Shown piece after piece: positions 48,406 to 57,305 of a DNA stretch of 64,000 bases; positions within the stretch are counted from its first letter, which is position 1; each line of letters starts with the position of its first letter. The stretch comes from Roseitranquillus sp963749675 (lineage in GTDB: Bacteria; Pseudomonadota; Alphaproteobacteria; Rhodobacterales; Rhodobacteraceae). Position numbers and translations under genes: made by a program. The notes beneath the pieces were generated by a model. That model worked only from the letters and a program-made list of their open reading frames with translations. It was not told where the DNA came from and made no database searches. The stretch covers positions 1 to 64,000 of the forward strand of contig CAVVNT010000009.1 in assembly GCA_963749675.1 (NCBI GenBank), in the 5' to 3' direction.

Positions 48406-50148
48406 TCAGTAGATCGCCGGCTCGCCCGCCGCGCGGCCCTTGGCGCGGGTCAGGAAGTCGAAGTCGCAGCCCTGGTCGGCCTGGCCGACATGCTGCTGGA
48501 ACATGTAGCCCCAGCCGCGCTCGAACCGCGGCTCGGGCGGCGTCCAGGCCTCGCGGCGCGCCTCGATCTCGGCCTCGTCGACCAGCATGTCGAGGCGCCG
48601 GTTCGGCAGGTCGAGCCGCACGATGTCGCCGGTCCTGAGCAGCGCCAGCGGGCCGCCGACGAAGCTCTCGGGCGCGACGTGCAGGACGCAGGCGCCATAG
48701 GAGGTGCCCGACATCCGCGCGTCCGAGATGCGCAGCATGTCGCGATGGCCCTGCTTGATGAGCGCCTTGGGGATCGGCAGCATGCCCCATTCCGGCATGC
48801 CCGGCCCGCCCTGCGGCCCGGCGTTGCGCAGCACGAGGACGTGGTCGGGCGTGACCTCGAGCGTCTCGTCGTCGATCGCCGCCTTCATCTCGGGATAGCT
48901 GTCGAAGACCAGCGCCGGCCCCTCGTGGACGTAGAACTTCGGGTCGCAGGCGGCGGGCTTGATGACCGCGCCGTCGGGGCAGAGGTTGCCGCGCAGCACC
49001 GCCAGCGACCCCTCGTGGTAGACCGGGTTCGAGAGCGGCCGGATGACGTCGTCGTTGAAGACCTGCGCGCCCTCGAGGTTCTCGCCCAGCGTCTTGCCGG
49101 TGACGGTCAGGGACGAAGTGTCGAGCCGGTCCTCGATCTGCTTCATCATCGCGCGCAGGCCGCCGGCGTAGAAGAAGTCCTCCATCAGGTAGTCCTTGCC
49201 GGACGGCCGGACGTTGGCGAGCAGCGGCGTCACGCGCCCCAGCGCGTCAAGATCGTCGAGCGTCAGGTCGACCCCGGCGCGGCGCGCCATCGCGATCAGG
49301 TGGACGACGGCGTTGGTCGAGCAGCCCGTCGCCATCGCCACGATCGCGGAGTTCTTCACCGCGCCCTCGGTGATGATCTTCTCGGGCGTCAGGTCCTCCC
49401 AGACCATCTCCACGATGCGCCGCCCGCAGGCCGACGCCATCCGCTGGTGGCCGGAGTCGACCGCCGGGATCGACGAGGCGCCGGGCAGCGTCAGGCCCAT
49501 CGCGTCGGTGATCGCGGTCATGGTGGAGGCGGTGCCCATGGTCATGCAGGTGCCGGCCGAGCGGGCGATGCCGCCCTGGACGCCCAGCCATTCCTCGTCG
49601 CTGATGTTGCCGGCGCGACGCTCGTCCCAGTACTTCCAGGCGTCCGAGCCCGAACCGAGGATGCGGCCAGCGTAGTGCCCGCGCAGCATCGGCCCGGCCG
49701 GCAGGTAGATGAAGGGGATGCCGGCGCTGATCGCGCCCATGACAAGCCCCGGCGTGGTCTTGTCGCAACCGCCCATCAGCACCACGCCGTCGAACGGATG
49801 GCTGCGGATCATCTCCTCGGCCTCCATCGCCAGCATGTTGCGGTAGAGCATCGAGGTCGGCTTGGTGAAGCTTTCGTCGACCGAGAGCGAGGGCATCTCC
49901 AGCGCGAAGCCGCCCGCCTGCAAGACGCCGCGCTTCACGTCCTGCGCCCGCTCGCGGAAATGGGCGTGGCACGAGTTGATCTCGGACCAGGTGTTGAGCA
50001 CGCCGATGATCGGCTTGCCCAGGAAGTCCTCCTCCGAATAGCCGAGCTGCATCAACCGCGAGCGGTGGCCGAAGCTGCGCAGGTCGTCCGGCGCGAACCA
50101 GCGCGCACTCCGCAACGTCTCCGGTGTCTTCCTGCCAGCGTCGAGCAT
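48406..50148 (-). CDS. sugar-acid dehydratase of the IlvD/Edd family (arabinonate dehydratase-like)
   Basis: 580 residues, uninterrupted. The iron-sulfur Cys regions are INSCHAHF, MGGCDKTTPG and AGTCMTMGTAST, and DARMSGTSYGA closes the active site. The length and the RSFGHRSRLMQLGYSEEDF start are those of sugar-acid dehydratases rather than dihydroxyacid dehydratase. It dehydrates an aldonate to a 2-keto-3-deoxy acid, the substrate of the lyase at 47346. It diverges from tctC across a region with two LacI-type operators. Confidence 0.93.
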   Translation of the reverse strand: MLDAGRKTPETLRSARWFAPDDLRSFGHRSRLMQLGYSEEDFLGKPIIGVLNTWSEINSCHAHFRERAQDVKRGVLQAGGFALEMPSLSVDESFTKPTSMLYRNMLAMEAEEMIRSHPFDGVVLMGGCDKTTPGLVMGAISAGIPFIYLPAGPMLRGHYAGRILGSGSDAWKYWDERRAGNISDEEWLGVQGGIARSAGTCMTMGTASTMTAITDAMGLTLPGASSIPAVDSGHQRMASACGRRIVEMVWEDLTPEKIITEGAVKNSAIVAMATGCSTNAVVHLIAMARRAGVDLTLDDLDALGRVTPLLANVRPSGKDYLMEDFFYAGGLRAMMKQIEDRLDTSSLTVTGKTLGENLEGAQVFNDDVIRPLSNPVYHEGSLAVLRGNLCPDGAVIKPAACDPKFYVHEGPALVFDSYPEMKAAIDDETLEVTPDHVLVLRNAGPQGGPGMPEWGMLPIPKALIKQGHRDMLRISDARMSGTSYGACVLHVAPESFVGGPLALLRTGDIVRLDLPNRRLDMLVDEAEIEARREAWTPPEPRFERGWGYMFQQHVGQADQGCDFDFLTRAKGRAAGEPAIY

Positions 50149-50182
50149 CGCGTTTCTCCCGTGGGCCTCCTGAGGTTGAGCT

Positions 50183-50213
50183 TTGAATGCGCATACACAC
50201 TAACGACTGTCAA
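50183..50213 (-). promoter_or_regulatory. IlvD-gene promoter -35 with LacI-type operator O1
   Basis: On the minus strand TTGACA (50213-50208) is followed closely by a 16-bp imperfect palindrome (50198-50183), TTGAATGC/GCATACAC on the plus strand, centred on CG. The core TGCGCATACA is shared with O2. LacI-family operators typically have a central CG with flanking inverted halves. It overlaps where RNA polymerase would bind for the dehydratase gene. Confidence 0.55.
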
Positions 50214-50258
50214 CACCCCTCCAGCAGGTCTCCTTTTCTTTTTTATCAACCAACAGAG

Positions 50259-50307
50259 TTGACAGTTCATCCAATGCCATGCGAGAGAGCAATGCATGCG
50301 CATACAT
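50259..50307 (+). promoter_or_regulatory. tctC promoter -35 with LacI-type operator O2
   Basis: TTGACA at 50259-50264 points towards tctC. Downstream, 50292-50307 reads ATGCATGCGCATACAT, an almost perfect palindrome (7 of 8 positions) centred on CG and sharing TGCGCATACA with O1. The site lies about where transcription would start. A LacI gene closes the same cluster at 53508, the natural candidate to bind both sites. Confidence 0.6.
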
Positions 50308-50399
50308 ATTGATGCGCGGCCGGATGCGACGGTGTGTCCGGCGGCTCATGAGACCTCAAGCCGTCGTCCCCGGCGGCCCGAACGGGAGGAAAAGAACGA

Positions 50400-51455
50400 A
50401 TGACCCTCACCCGCAGAACGATCCTCGCCGCCGCCAGTGCCGCGGCAATGCTGGCGCATCCGCTGGCGATCTCGGCGCAGGAGTTGCCGCGCAACGTGCG
50501 GCTGGTGATCGGCTCGGACTCGACGGGCGGCGACACCTACCAGGCCTCCGCGATGATAGCGGACGCGCTGTCGGAGAAGCTCGGCATCAACGTCAAGGTC
50601 GACGCCGTGGGCGCAACGAACGCCTTCAACGCCCTGGAGCGCGACAGTCGCGGCACGACGATGATGATCTTTCACGACCAGTCGTACCTGGCCAACCTCT
50701 ATGGCGTCCGCGGCTACGAGGACCCGTTCGAGAACTACAAGATCGGCCCCACCGTCGCGACCAACCCCGGCAACGCCTACCTCGTCGCCAAGGGCTCGCC
50801 CTACAAGTCGATGGACGACATCCTGGCCGCCGCCGAGAACGGCGAGCGGATTCGCGTCGCGATCCAGCCGGGCGGCGTCTCGGAGATCGGCTTCTCGGCG
50901 ATGAAGAACGCGGCCCGCGTCCGCGCGCCGGGGTCGGAGGAGAACATCGTCCCGGTCAATACCGGGTCGCAGGCAGACAAGAACCAGGCCCTGTTCGACG
51001 ACCTCGCCGACGTCATCAACGGCTCGATCCAGGCCAACGAGCAGTTCACGCAGCTGCCCGAGGACGACCAGAAGGCGATGGAGTTCGTCTGGATCACCGC
51101 GACGCCGGAGACGCTTGAGCAGGCACCCGAGGCCGGCATGGGCAACACCACGCGCGAGCAGATGCTGCAGTACGCGGCACCGAACGTCACCGTGCCGCTG
51201 GAGGAAGTCGGCGGCGAGGACTTCACCTTCGATAAGGAGTTCTTCTTCCTCTACAATCAGGAGATGGACCAGGCGATCGTCGACCAGATCGACCAGGCGC
51301 TGACCGAGATCTTCGCCGAAGGCCAGATCCAGGAGCGCCAGAAGGAAGCCTTCTTCATCCCGAACTTCCGCCCGTCGGACGAGGCGCGCGCACATCTGGA
51401 GGAGAAGCGCGGCACCTACGAAGAGGTCATCGAGGACATCTCGACCGGATCGTGA
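50400..51455 (+). CDS. tctC: tripartite tricarboxylate transporter binding protein (TctC/Bug family)
   Basis: 351 residues; the ATG at 50400 follows GGGAGG. The leader TRRTILAAASAAAMLA has a twin-Arg start, so Tat or Sec export is possible. Bug-type features are RLVIGSDSTGGDTYQAS (substrate-carboxylate loop), VDAVGATNAFNAL and IAIQPGG-like VAIQPGGVSEIG. It captures an organic or sugar acid in the periplasm for TctAB. It diverges from the dehydratase gene, linking uptake with catabolism. Confidence 0.9.
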   Translation: MTLTRRTILAAASAAAMLAHPLAISAQELPRNVRLVIGSDSTGGDTYQASAMIADALSEKLGINVKVDAVGATNAFNALERDSRGTTMMIFHDQSYLANLYGVRGYEDPFENYKIGPTVATNPGNAYLVAKGSPYKSMDDILAAAENGERIRVAIQPGGVSEIGFSAMKNAARVRAPGSEENIVPVNTGSQADKNQALFDDLADVINGSIQANEQFTQLPEDDQKAMEFVWITATPETLEQAPEAGMGNTTREQMLQYAAPNVTVPLEEVGGEDFTFDKEFFFLYNQEMDQAIVDQIDQALTEIFAEGQIQERQKEAFFIPNFRPSDEARAHLEEKRGTYEEVIEDISTGS

Positions 51456-51516
51456 CCGCATGAGGGCCGGACGGCGGACCGCCCGGCCCTCGCCCCGTGC
51501 ATTCAGGGAGGAGACC

Positions 51517-51937
51517 ATGGGAGACCTCACACGCGTGACGATCGACTTCGAGACATCGCACCTCGTCTTTCCCACGATCATCGGCGTCATCCTGTCCGTC
51601 CTCGGCCTGGCGATCCTGGTGACGCACCGCCACGAGATCGCGGGCTCCGGCGCCTACTGGCAGCGGACGTTCGAGCGGATGGACAAGATCCGCTTCTTCG
51701 GCGCGATCGCGCTGACCGTGGTCTACTTCCTGCTGATGGTCCCGGTCGGGAACGTCTGGCCGAATACGGGGCTCGGCTTCCTGATCTGCTCGATCCCCTA
51801 CGTTTTCCTGACGGGCATACTGTTTCGTGCACGAACGCGCGCCGAGGCAGCTCGTGCCGGTTCTCGTCACGGCGGTCGTCGCGCCGACACTCGTCTGGTG
51901 GCTCTTCACCCACCTCTTCTTCCTCACGCTGCCCTGA
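51517..51937 (+). pseudogene. tctB: TctB small membrane subunit, one frameshift
   Basis: From the ATG at 51517 (GGGAGGAG upstream): HLVFPTIIGVILSVLGLAIL, then FFGAIALTVVYFLLMVP and LGFLICSIPYVFLTGILF, four helices in total. An extra T near 51823 (CTGTT-T-CGTGC) shifts the frame; the corrected end is VHERAPRQLVPVLVTAVVAP then TLVWWLFTHLFFL with the stop at 51937. The length is 421 nt. It partners with TctA in the membrane. Confidence 0.83.
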
Positions 51938-51953
51938 CGGAGCGGACGCACCC

Positions 51954-53458
51954 ATGGAACTCCTCAAGCATCATGACGCCGCTGTTCTTCGCGCTTATCG
52001 TCGGCGGGACGTTCGTCGGCATCGTCTTCGGCGCGATCCCCGGCATGACCGCCACGATGGCCGTCGCGATCTGCCTGCCGCTGACCTACTCGCTTGGGCT
52101 CGAGAACGGGCTGGCGCTGCTGCTTGGTCTCTACGTCGGCGGCATTTCGGGCGGCCTGGTGCCGGCGATCCTGCTGGGCATCCCCGGCACGCCCTCGTCG
52201 ATCACGACGCTTTTCGACGGCTACCCGATGTGCAAGGCGCGGCGAGGGCGAGAAGGCGCTCCGAGATCGGCATCGTGTCGTCCTTCGTCGGCGGCATCGT
52301 CAGCCTCGCGGCGCTCTATCTCTTCGCGCCGGCCCTCGCCGATTTCGCGATCCGCTTCTCCTTCGTCGAGAAGTTCCTGATCATCCTCTTCGCCCTGACG
52401 GTCATGGCGGCACTGTCGAAGAGCATGCTGATCGGCATCTTCTCGGGGTTCCTCGGGATCTTCGTCAGCCTGATCGGCGTCTACGACGTGTCCGAGGGCG
52501 GCAACGGCGAACTCCGCCTCGTCCCGCCGGGAATGGAGGACTGGCTCTGGAGGCGGTTTCGCGCTCCTGCCCGTGCTCATCGGCGTGTTCGGCCTGACGG
52601 CCATCCTCGATGAGGCCGAACTCGGTGTGCCCCAAAGGCCAGTCCGCGGCGGAGGTGAAGATCGGCGCGCGGTCGACCTTCTCCTTCTCGATCTTCCGCA
52701 ATCAGATCGGCAACCTCATCCGCTCGTCCGGCATCGGCACCTTCGTCGGCATACTGCCCGGCGTCGGCGGATCGGCGGCGTCGATCCTGTCGTATTCCGC
52801 CGCCAAGAGCATGTCGCGCCATCCCGAGACGTTCGGGAAAGGCGAGCCCGCGGGCATCATCGCGTCGGAGACCGGCAACAACGGCCTGACCGGTGGAGCA
52901 CTGGTGCCACTCCTGTCACTCGGCATTCCGGGCGACTCGACGACGGCGCTGCTCATCGGCGCATTCACGCTCCAAGGCATCCAGGTCGGACCGCTCTTCA
53001 TCGGCAACAACCCGGTGACGTGGGACGCGATCATCGTCGCCATGATCGTCGCCAACATCGCCATGTTCGCGATGATGTACTTCGCCATCCGGTACCTCGC
53101 GCGGATCGTCACCGTGCCAAAGGAAGTGCTGTTCCCGATCATCCTGATGATGTGCGTGATCGGCGCCTACACGATCAACTACGGCATCATGTTCGACGTC
53201 TGGACGCTCCTGATCTTCGGCGTCTTCGGCTGGCTCGCGGTCAAGCTCCGGCTCGAAATCGCGCCGTTCATCATCGGATTCATCCTGGGACCGTCTGCCG
53301 AACTCTACTTCGTCAAGAGCCTCGAGTCGTTCGGCGACCTGACCATCTTCTTCACGAAAAGCTGGATCGCGGGGCTTCTCTGGCTGCTCATCATCGCGTC
53401 GATCGCCGGCTCGATCGTGCTGTCGCGGCGCAACGCGGCTGTCCAGGGTGCGGCATGA
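51954..53458 (+). pseudogene. tctA: TctA large membrane subunit, five frameshifts
   Basis: From the ATG at 51954, corrected, it runs MELLSSIMTPLFFALIVGGT, then GIVFGAIPGMTATMAVAICL, GISGGLVPAILLGIPGTPSS and, near the middle, GTFVGILPGVGGSAASILSY and GIPGDSTTALLIGA, the repeated TctA motifs. Extra bases sit near 51966, 52231, 52259, 52553 and 52612; 1505 nt is 500 codons plus five. From 52620 to the end the frame is clean. About 12 helices. It forms the transport channel for the TctC ligand. Confidence 0.88.
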
Positions 53459-53507
53459 CCCCTCGGTGAACTTGAAAAGCGCAACCGCAAAAGGGAGATG
53501 GAACCCC

Positions 53508-54554
53508 ATGGGCGGAAGCGAAGGCGGCAAGAGGTCTGACGGAGGCGGACGCGCGACACCGGGGCGTCCCGTCACGATGGAGACGGTCGGCCGACTCGCC
53601 GGCGTCTCGCAGGTCACCGTGTCGCGCGCGCTGAGCGACCCGTCCAAGGTCTCGCAGAAGACGCTCGATCGGATCCGCGAGGCGATCGAAGTCACGGGGT
53701 TCGTCCCGAACGCCCTCGCCGGCGCCCTCGCCTCGCGCAAGAGCAAGCTGATCACCGCGCTGGTGCCGTCGCTTACCAACATCGTCTACTCGTCGATGGT
53801 GAAGACCTTCGGCGACGGACTCCATGGCCGAGGCTACCAGATCCTGCTGTCGGAGACCGGGTTCGATCCGCAGGACGAGGAGAGCCTCGTCGCCACCCAC
53901 CTGTCGCGCCGGCCCGACGCGATGCTGCTGACCGGCATCCACCACAGCGCGCAGACGCGGCGGATGCTGCTCGGCGCCGGCATCCCGGTCGTCGAGATGT
54001 GGGACATGACCGACTCGCCCATCGACCTCTGCGTCGGCTTCAGCCACGTGGAGGCGGGGCGCGCCGTGGCCGAGTTCGCCGCGGACGCAGGCTACGTCCG
54101 TGCCGGAACCGTATCCGCCGGTGACGAGCGTGCCCTGAGGCGCAAGGACGCCTTCGCGCAGCGGTTCGCCGATAGAAGCGGTTCCGCCGTCGCCGAGGTC
54201 GACCTCCCCGGTCCGGCGAGCCTTGCCGGAGGTCGAGCGGGGCTAGCGCGGCTGATCGATGAGGACGGCTTCGAGGACGGCGTGATCTTCTGCAGCTCCG
54301 ACCTTCTGGCCCACGGCGTCATCGTCGAGGCGCAGGTGCGCAGTCTCAAGGTACCCGGCCGGATCGCGGTGATCGGCTTTGGAGACCAGGAGTTCGCCGC
54401 ACACACCGCGCCGAGCATGACAACTGTCCGGGTCGATCGAGAGGCCCTCGGGCTGACCGCCGCGGAGGCAATCCTGAACCGCCTCGCGGGCGAGCCGCCG
54501 CAATCGCCGACGTTCGACATCGGCTACGAGATCGTCAGACGGGAGTCGGCCTGA
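53508..54554 (+). CDS. LacI-family regulator
   Basis: 348 residues, start chosen at the ATG at 53508 behind AAGGGAG; a GTG at 53448 is in frame but less likely. The helix-turn-helix and hinge helix (TMETVGRLAGVSQVTVSRAL, PNALAGALASRKS) are followed by a full sugar-binding-type domain (ALVPSLTNIVYSSMV, VIGFGDQEFAAHTAPSMTTV). It closes the tct operon. It probably represses both tctCBA and the dehydratase gene through the two CG-centred operators at 50183 and 50292. Confidence 0.92.
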   Translation: MGGSEGGKRSDGGGRATPGRPVTMETVGRLAGVSQVTVSRALSDPSKVSQKTLDRIREAIEVTGFVPNALAGALASRKSKLITALVPSLTNIVYSSMVKTFGDGLHGRGYQILLSETGFDPQDEESLVATHLSRRPDAMLLTGIHHSAQTRRMLLGAGIPVVEMWDMTDSPIDLCVGFSHVEAGRAVAEFAADAGYVRAGTVSAGDERALRRKDAFAQRFADRSGSAVAEVDLPGPASLAGGRAGLARLIDEDGFEDGVIFCSSDLLAHGVIVEAQVRSLKVPGRIAVIGFGDQEFAAHTAPSMTTVRVDREALGLTAAEAILNRLAGEPPQSPTFDIGYEIVRRESA

Positions 54555-54574
54555 CCCGAGACGCGGGTGGTGTC

Positions 54575-54716
54575 ATTTGTGGCCGGCCCGGGTTGTTCAA
54601 GGGATTTCTTGACCGTCGTGGATCGACGCAGGTTGCGGTCATTTGTCCGGCCTTTGGCGCGGGGCGTCTGACCGCTGGTCCTGATGAAGTCTGCTTGCCG
54701 GTCCCAATCAGGGTCG
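54575..54716 (-). repeat. relic of an IS110-type non-coding end
   Basis: Aligns along about 140 bp with the outer end of IS110 copy A (16404 onwards): TGTCATTTGTGG, then GTTGCGGTCATTTGTCCGGCC and TGACCGCTGGTCCTGATGAAGTC are shared with diverged bases between them. No transposase remains. It shows that a related but different IS110 element once stood here. Confidence 0.65.
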
Positions 54717-55238
54717 TGTCGCGAATTTGGTGGAAACTGTCAATTGCGGAGCAAAAACGGTCAGCGTCGCGGTGAGATAGAGGGCATCGGCGGAGGGTTG
54801 GATGCGCCTTTGCGCGTGTGCCCGTGCCCTTCCAAGGCTGACGCGCGTTGAGGCGCACTGGCCGCAGGCCAGTCTGGCTGAAGATCGGATTGTCGTGTGA
54901 TCAGCCCTTGATCTTGCGGCTCTGGCGCAGCCTGAAGCTCTCGCCGTTCAGCTCAAGGATGTGGACGTGGTGGGTGAGCCGGTCGAGTATGGCTCCGGTG
55001 AGGCGCTCGGATCCGAAGACCTCGGTCCATTCGTCGAAGGGCAGGTTCGTGGTGACGATGATCGAGCCGCGTTCGTAGCGCTGCGAGATGACCTCGAAGA
55101 TCAGCTCCGCGCCGGTCTTCGAGAGCGGGACGAAGCCCAGCTCGTCGATGACGAGGAGCTCCTGCGCTGCAAGGTATCCGTTGCAGGCGACGGTCGTCCG
55201 CGGCCTCGATGAGTTCGTGCACCAGGGCCGCTGCGAAG
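54717..55238 (-). pseudogene. istB: IS21-type remnant with istB C-terminal part
   Basis: The minus-strand stop at 54901 ends an IstB tail: LLVIDELGFVPLSKTGAELI, then QRYERGSIIVTTNLPFDEW and LDRLTHHVHILELNGESFRL. An upstream piece (AAALVHELIEAADDRRLQRI) continues after a frame-changing loss near 55170. The 54717-54900 flank looks like the element's outer end. IstB is the ATPase helper of IS21 transposition. The piece is fused directly to a restriction enzyme gene at about 55238. Confidence 0.75.
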
Positions 55239-56098
55239 AGCGTATCTAGGATCGAAGGGTCGATGTCCGACCAGTCGAGCGGTGCCGTCTCCAAGAGATT
55301 GGAGAGGTCGGTGCGGTCGAGCGCCAGGGCCTGGTCATCGTCGAAGAGCCCGCCGTTGAACCATGAGACGCGCTCGAACCCAACCATGCCGCCCGAGCGC
55401 ATTGCACCGAAGAGGGTGCGTGCGTGGCCCTCGAAGTCGGCGGGGTTGGCCTGGCACTGCTCCAGCATCCGCCGGAACATGTGGCCCGGCAGCAGACCCA
55501 CGTCTTCGGCGAACATGCAGAAGACGAGGCGGTTGATGAAATGCGCGACGGTTTCAGCGCCATGCCCGCCTTCCCTGAGTCGCTGCGCGACGGCGGCGAA
55601 GCGGCCCGCCGCCTCCTCGGTCAGCCGCTGGCGGGTCTTGCGCGGGCGCAGCCGCTCGGGATCGAGGAAGGCCGCGGCGAGGAGGTCGCGCGTCGCGCCG
55701 TCAGCCAGATCCTCGATGTCGAAGGCATGCACCTCCTGGACGGTGTTGGTCCAGTTGGTGTGGATCCGGAACCGCGTCATGTCGGACACGATCAGGAGCG
55801 GCGGGTTCTCGAGCGCGACGGCGTATTGCTGCAGCTGGGCGAAGGCCCGGTCGAGGTCCTTCTTCGGACCTTTGTACTCCCATGCGAAGCATTCGCGGCG
55901 CCAGACGTCGGCCCAGCCTTCGCCGCCGGTCGTCTTGCCCGCGCCCTTTTCAAAGGCGAACCATTCGCCCTTCGGGTCGGCGCTGATCGGATCGGGGATG
56001 CCGACCAGGGCACAGAGGTCGTTGAAGTGAGACTGCGAGGCGGAGCGCTGCTTGAGCTCGACGCCGCGTCACTTGGCGACGAAGTCGTGCGGCTTCAT
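55239..56098 (-). pseudogene. MmeI-like type II restriction-modification enzyme, N-terminal part
   Basis: The ATG at 56098 begins KPHDFVAK, followed by TGA at codon 10 where Trp is expected (KWRGVELK), then a clean frame: SHFNDLCALVGIPDPISADP, GEGWADVWRRECFAWEYKGP (nuclease-type core with Glu and Lys) and INRLVFCMFAEDVGLLPGHM. It ends at DWSDIDPSILDTLF, just before the methyltransferase domain, where the istB piece is joined. The nonsense codon plus the truncation mean no enzyme is made. Confidence 0.82.
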
Positions 56099-56111
56099 CC
56101 GGCCCCCGCCC

Positions 56112-56405
56112 TCAAAAATACCCCGCCTCGCGCTGATGCCGGACGGCCAGAATGACCGCCGTGTCATCGTGGAGTCGATAGAGCACGACGTAGCCGCTGT
56201 CGCCGAAGCCGATGATCCACTCGCGGAAGGCGGGGTCCATGTCTTCGATCGGCCGGCCGCTCGCGGGGTGATCGGCGATGATCTGCACGCCGTCGCGGAT
56301 TACTCGGACGGCGCGCGTCGCGGCAGGTGGGTTCTTGTCAGCGAGGAACCGGTAGAGTCGCTGGACGTCCCGCAGCGCGGCGGGCGACCAGATCAGTCGT
56401 GGCAT
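56112..56405 (-). CDS. RelE/ParE-family toxin
   Basis: 97 residues: IWSPAALRDVQRLYRFLADK, ASGRPIEDMDPAFREWIIGF and YVVLYRLHDDTAVILAVRHQ, the compact RelE/ParE fold with the C-terminal basic strand. Its start overlaps the antitoxin stop by 13 bp. ParE-type members poison gyrase and RelE-type cut mRNA; the pattern RPIEDMDPAFREW is closer to ParE. Intact, so probably still active and controlled by its partner. Confidence 0.9.
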   Translation of the reverse strand: MPRLIWSPAALRDVQRLYRFLADKNPPAATRAVRVIRDGVQIIADHPASGRPIEDMDPAFREWIIGFGDSGYVVLYRLHDDTAVILAVRHQREAGYF

Positions 56406-56677
56406 TCAGGCGGTTCTTCGTCCCGCCCCGCCTCGAGGCCCGCGAGCCAGGCATCCGCCTCGTCCTGAGTGACGTGCTGCCCGGTCTCCTGGTACTCGGC
56501 CCAGGCGCGGAGCCCGTCCTGGCGGAAGCTCTCGCGCTTCTCCTCGCGCTCGACATACTGGGCGATCGCCTCGCGCAGCAGCCAATGGGTCGAGCGGTCC
56601 CGCGCCTTGGCAAGCGCCCGGACGCGCTCCCGGACCTCGGGGTCAAGCTTGACCGCAATCGGGTGAGTGGCCGGCAT
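56393..56677 (-). CDS. ribbon-helix-helix antitoxin
   Basis: 94 residues from the ATG at 56677. The N-terminal ribbon-helix-helix (HPIAVKLDPEVRERVRALAK then RSTHWLLREAIAQYVEREE) binds DNA; the acidic tail (QDEADAWLAGLEAGRDEEPP) wraps the toxin. It is upstream of and overlapping the toxin gene, the usual order. It probably represses its own promoter at 56697. Confidence 0.9.
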   Translation of the reverse strand: MPATHPIAVKLDPEVRERVRALAKARDRSTHWLLREAIAQYVEREEKRESFRQDGLRAWAEYQETGQHVTQDEADAWLAGLEAGRDEEPPECHD

Positions 56678-56696
56678 GACGACCTCCGGTAGATGC

Positions 56697-56730
56697 TGGT
56701 AATACCAAGTATAGCACCTGCGAGCCTGCG
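56697..56730 (-). promoter_or_regulatory. toxin-antitoxin promoter and operator
   Basis: Reading leftwards, TATACT (a good -10 box, near 56716-56711) is followed by the 11-bp palindrome TGGTATTACCA (56707-56697), 20 bp before the antitoxin ATG. Placement over the start of transcription is typical for autoregulation by ribbon-helix-helix antitoxins. The -35 box is weaker (TTGGCG). Confidence 0.5.
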
Positions 56731-56972
56731 CCAAGCCTAACGTACCGACACGACGGACCGCGAGTGCGCGGGATGGCGGCGAGCCGATTGCGGTACCACT
56801 ACGACGCTGACGATAGGGTCGTTCAGTCCAAGGAGCGGTAGTGTGACGGCCTCGATCCCGTCGCGGCACCAGCCGTCATGCCAGCGCATGAGACGCCGAT
56901 GACGATTAGGGATTCACGGTTCGTCCCAGAGTGGTAGAAGCTTGGTGCCCCCTCCAACCGGAAGATGCAGCC

Positions 56973-57305
56973 ATGCCTTTCCCAGATCAACTCCGCCAGA
57001 ATACCGTGCGCCTCGCTGTCGCATCCGGCGCGGCGTTCGGCGTGGCCGAGCCCGCCGCCGCAGACGACTACGACATGGATTGCAAGCTGATCCTCTGCCT
57101 GCCGGCAGGCTTCCCGTCCGGGTGCGGCGACGCCTTCGACCACATGATCGACCGCCTGCGCGACGGCAAGTCGCCGATCGGCTTCTGCGCCATGTCGGAC
57201 GGATCGGAGTTCAGCGACTACGACCTCGATCATCGCTTTATTCGAGCCACGTCCGCCAGCGCCTGGGAGTGTCCCGAGGGCACGACGCTCAGCCATTCCG
57301 TTACC
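56973..57305 (+). pseudogene. small exported Cys-rich protein, 3' end removed by IS6-X
   Basis: From the ATG at 56973: an N-terminal hydrophobic stretch (LAVASGAAFGVAEPAAA) suitable as a weak signal peptide, then DYDMDCKLILCLPAGFPSGC with paired Cys and IDRLRDGKSPIGFC. Similar small proteins occur on conjugative plasmids and islands, but I cannot name a function. The frame crosses into the IS6-X end at 57306 and stops there. 56730-56972 holds no other gene. Confidence 0.6.
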
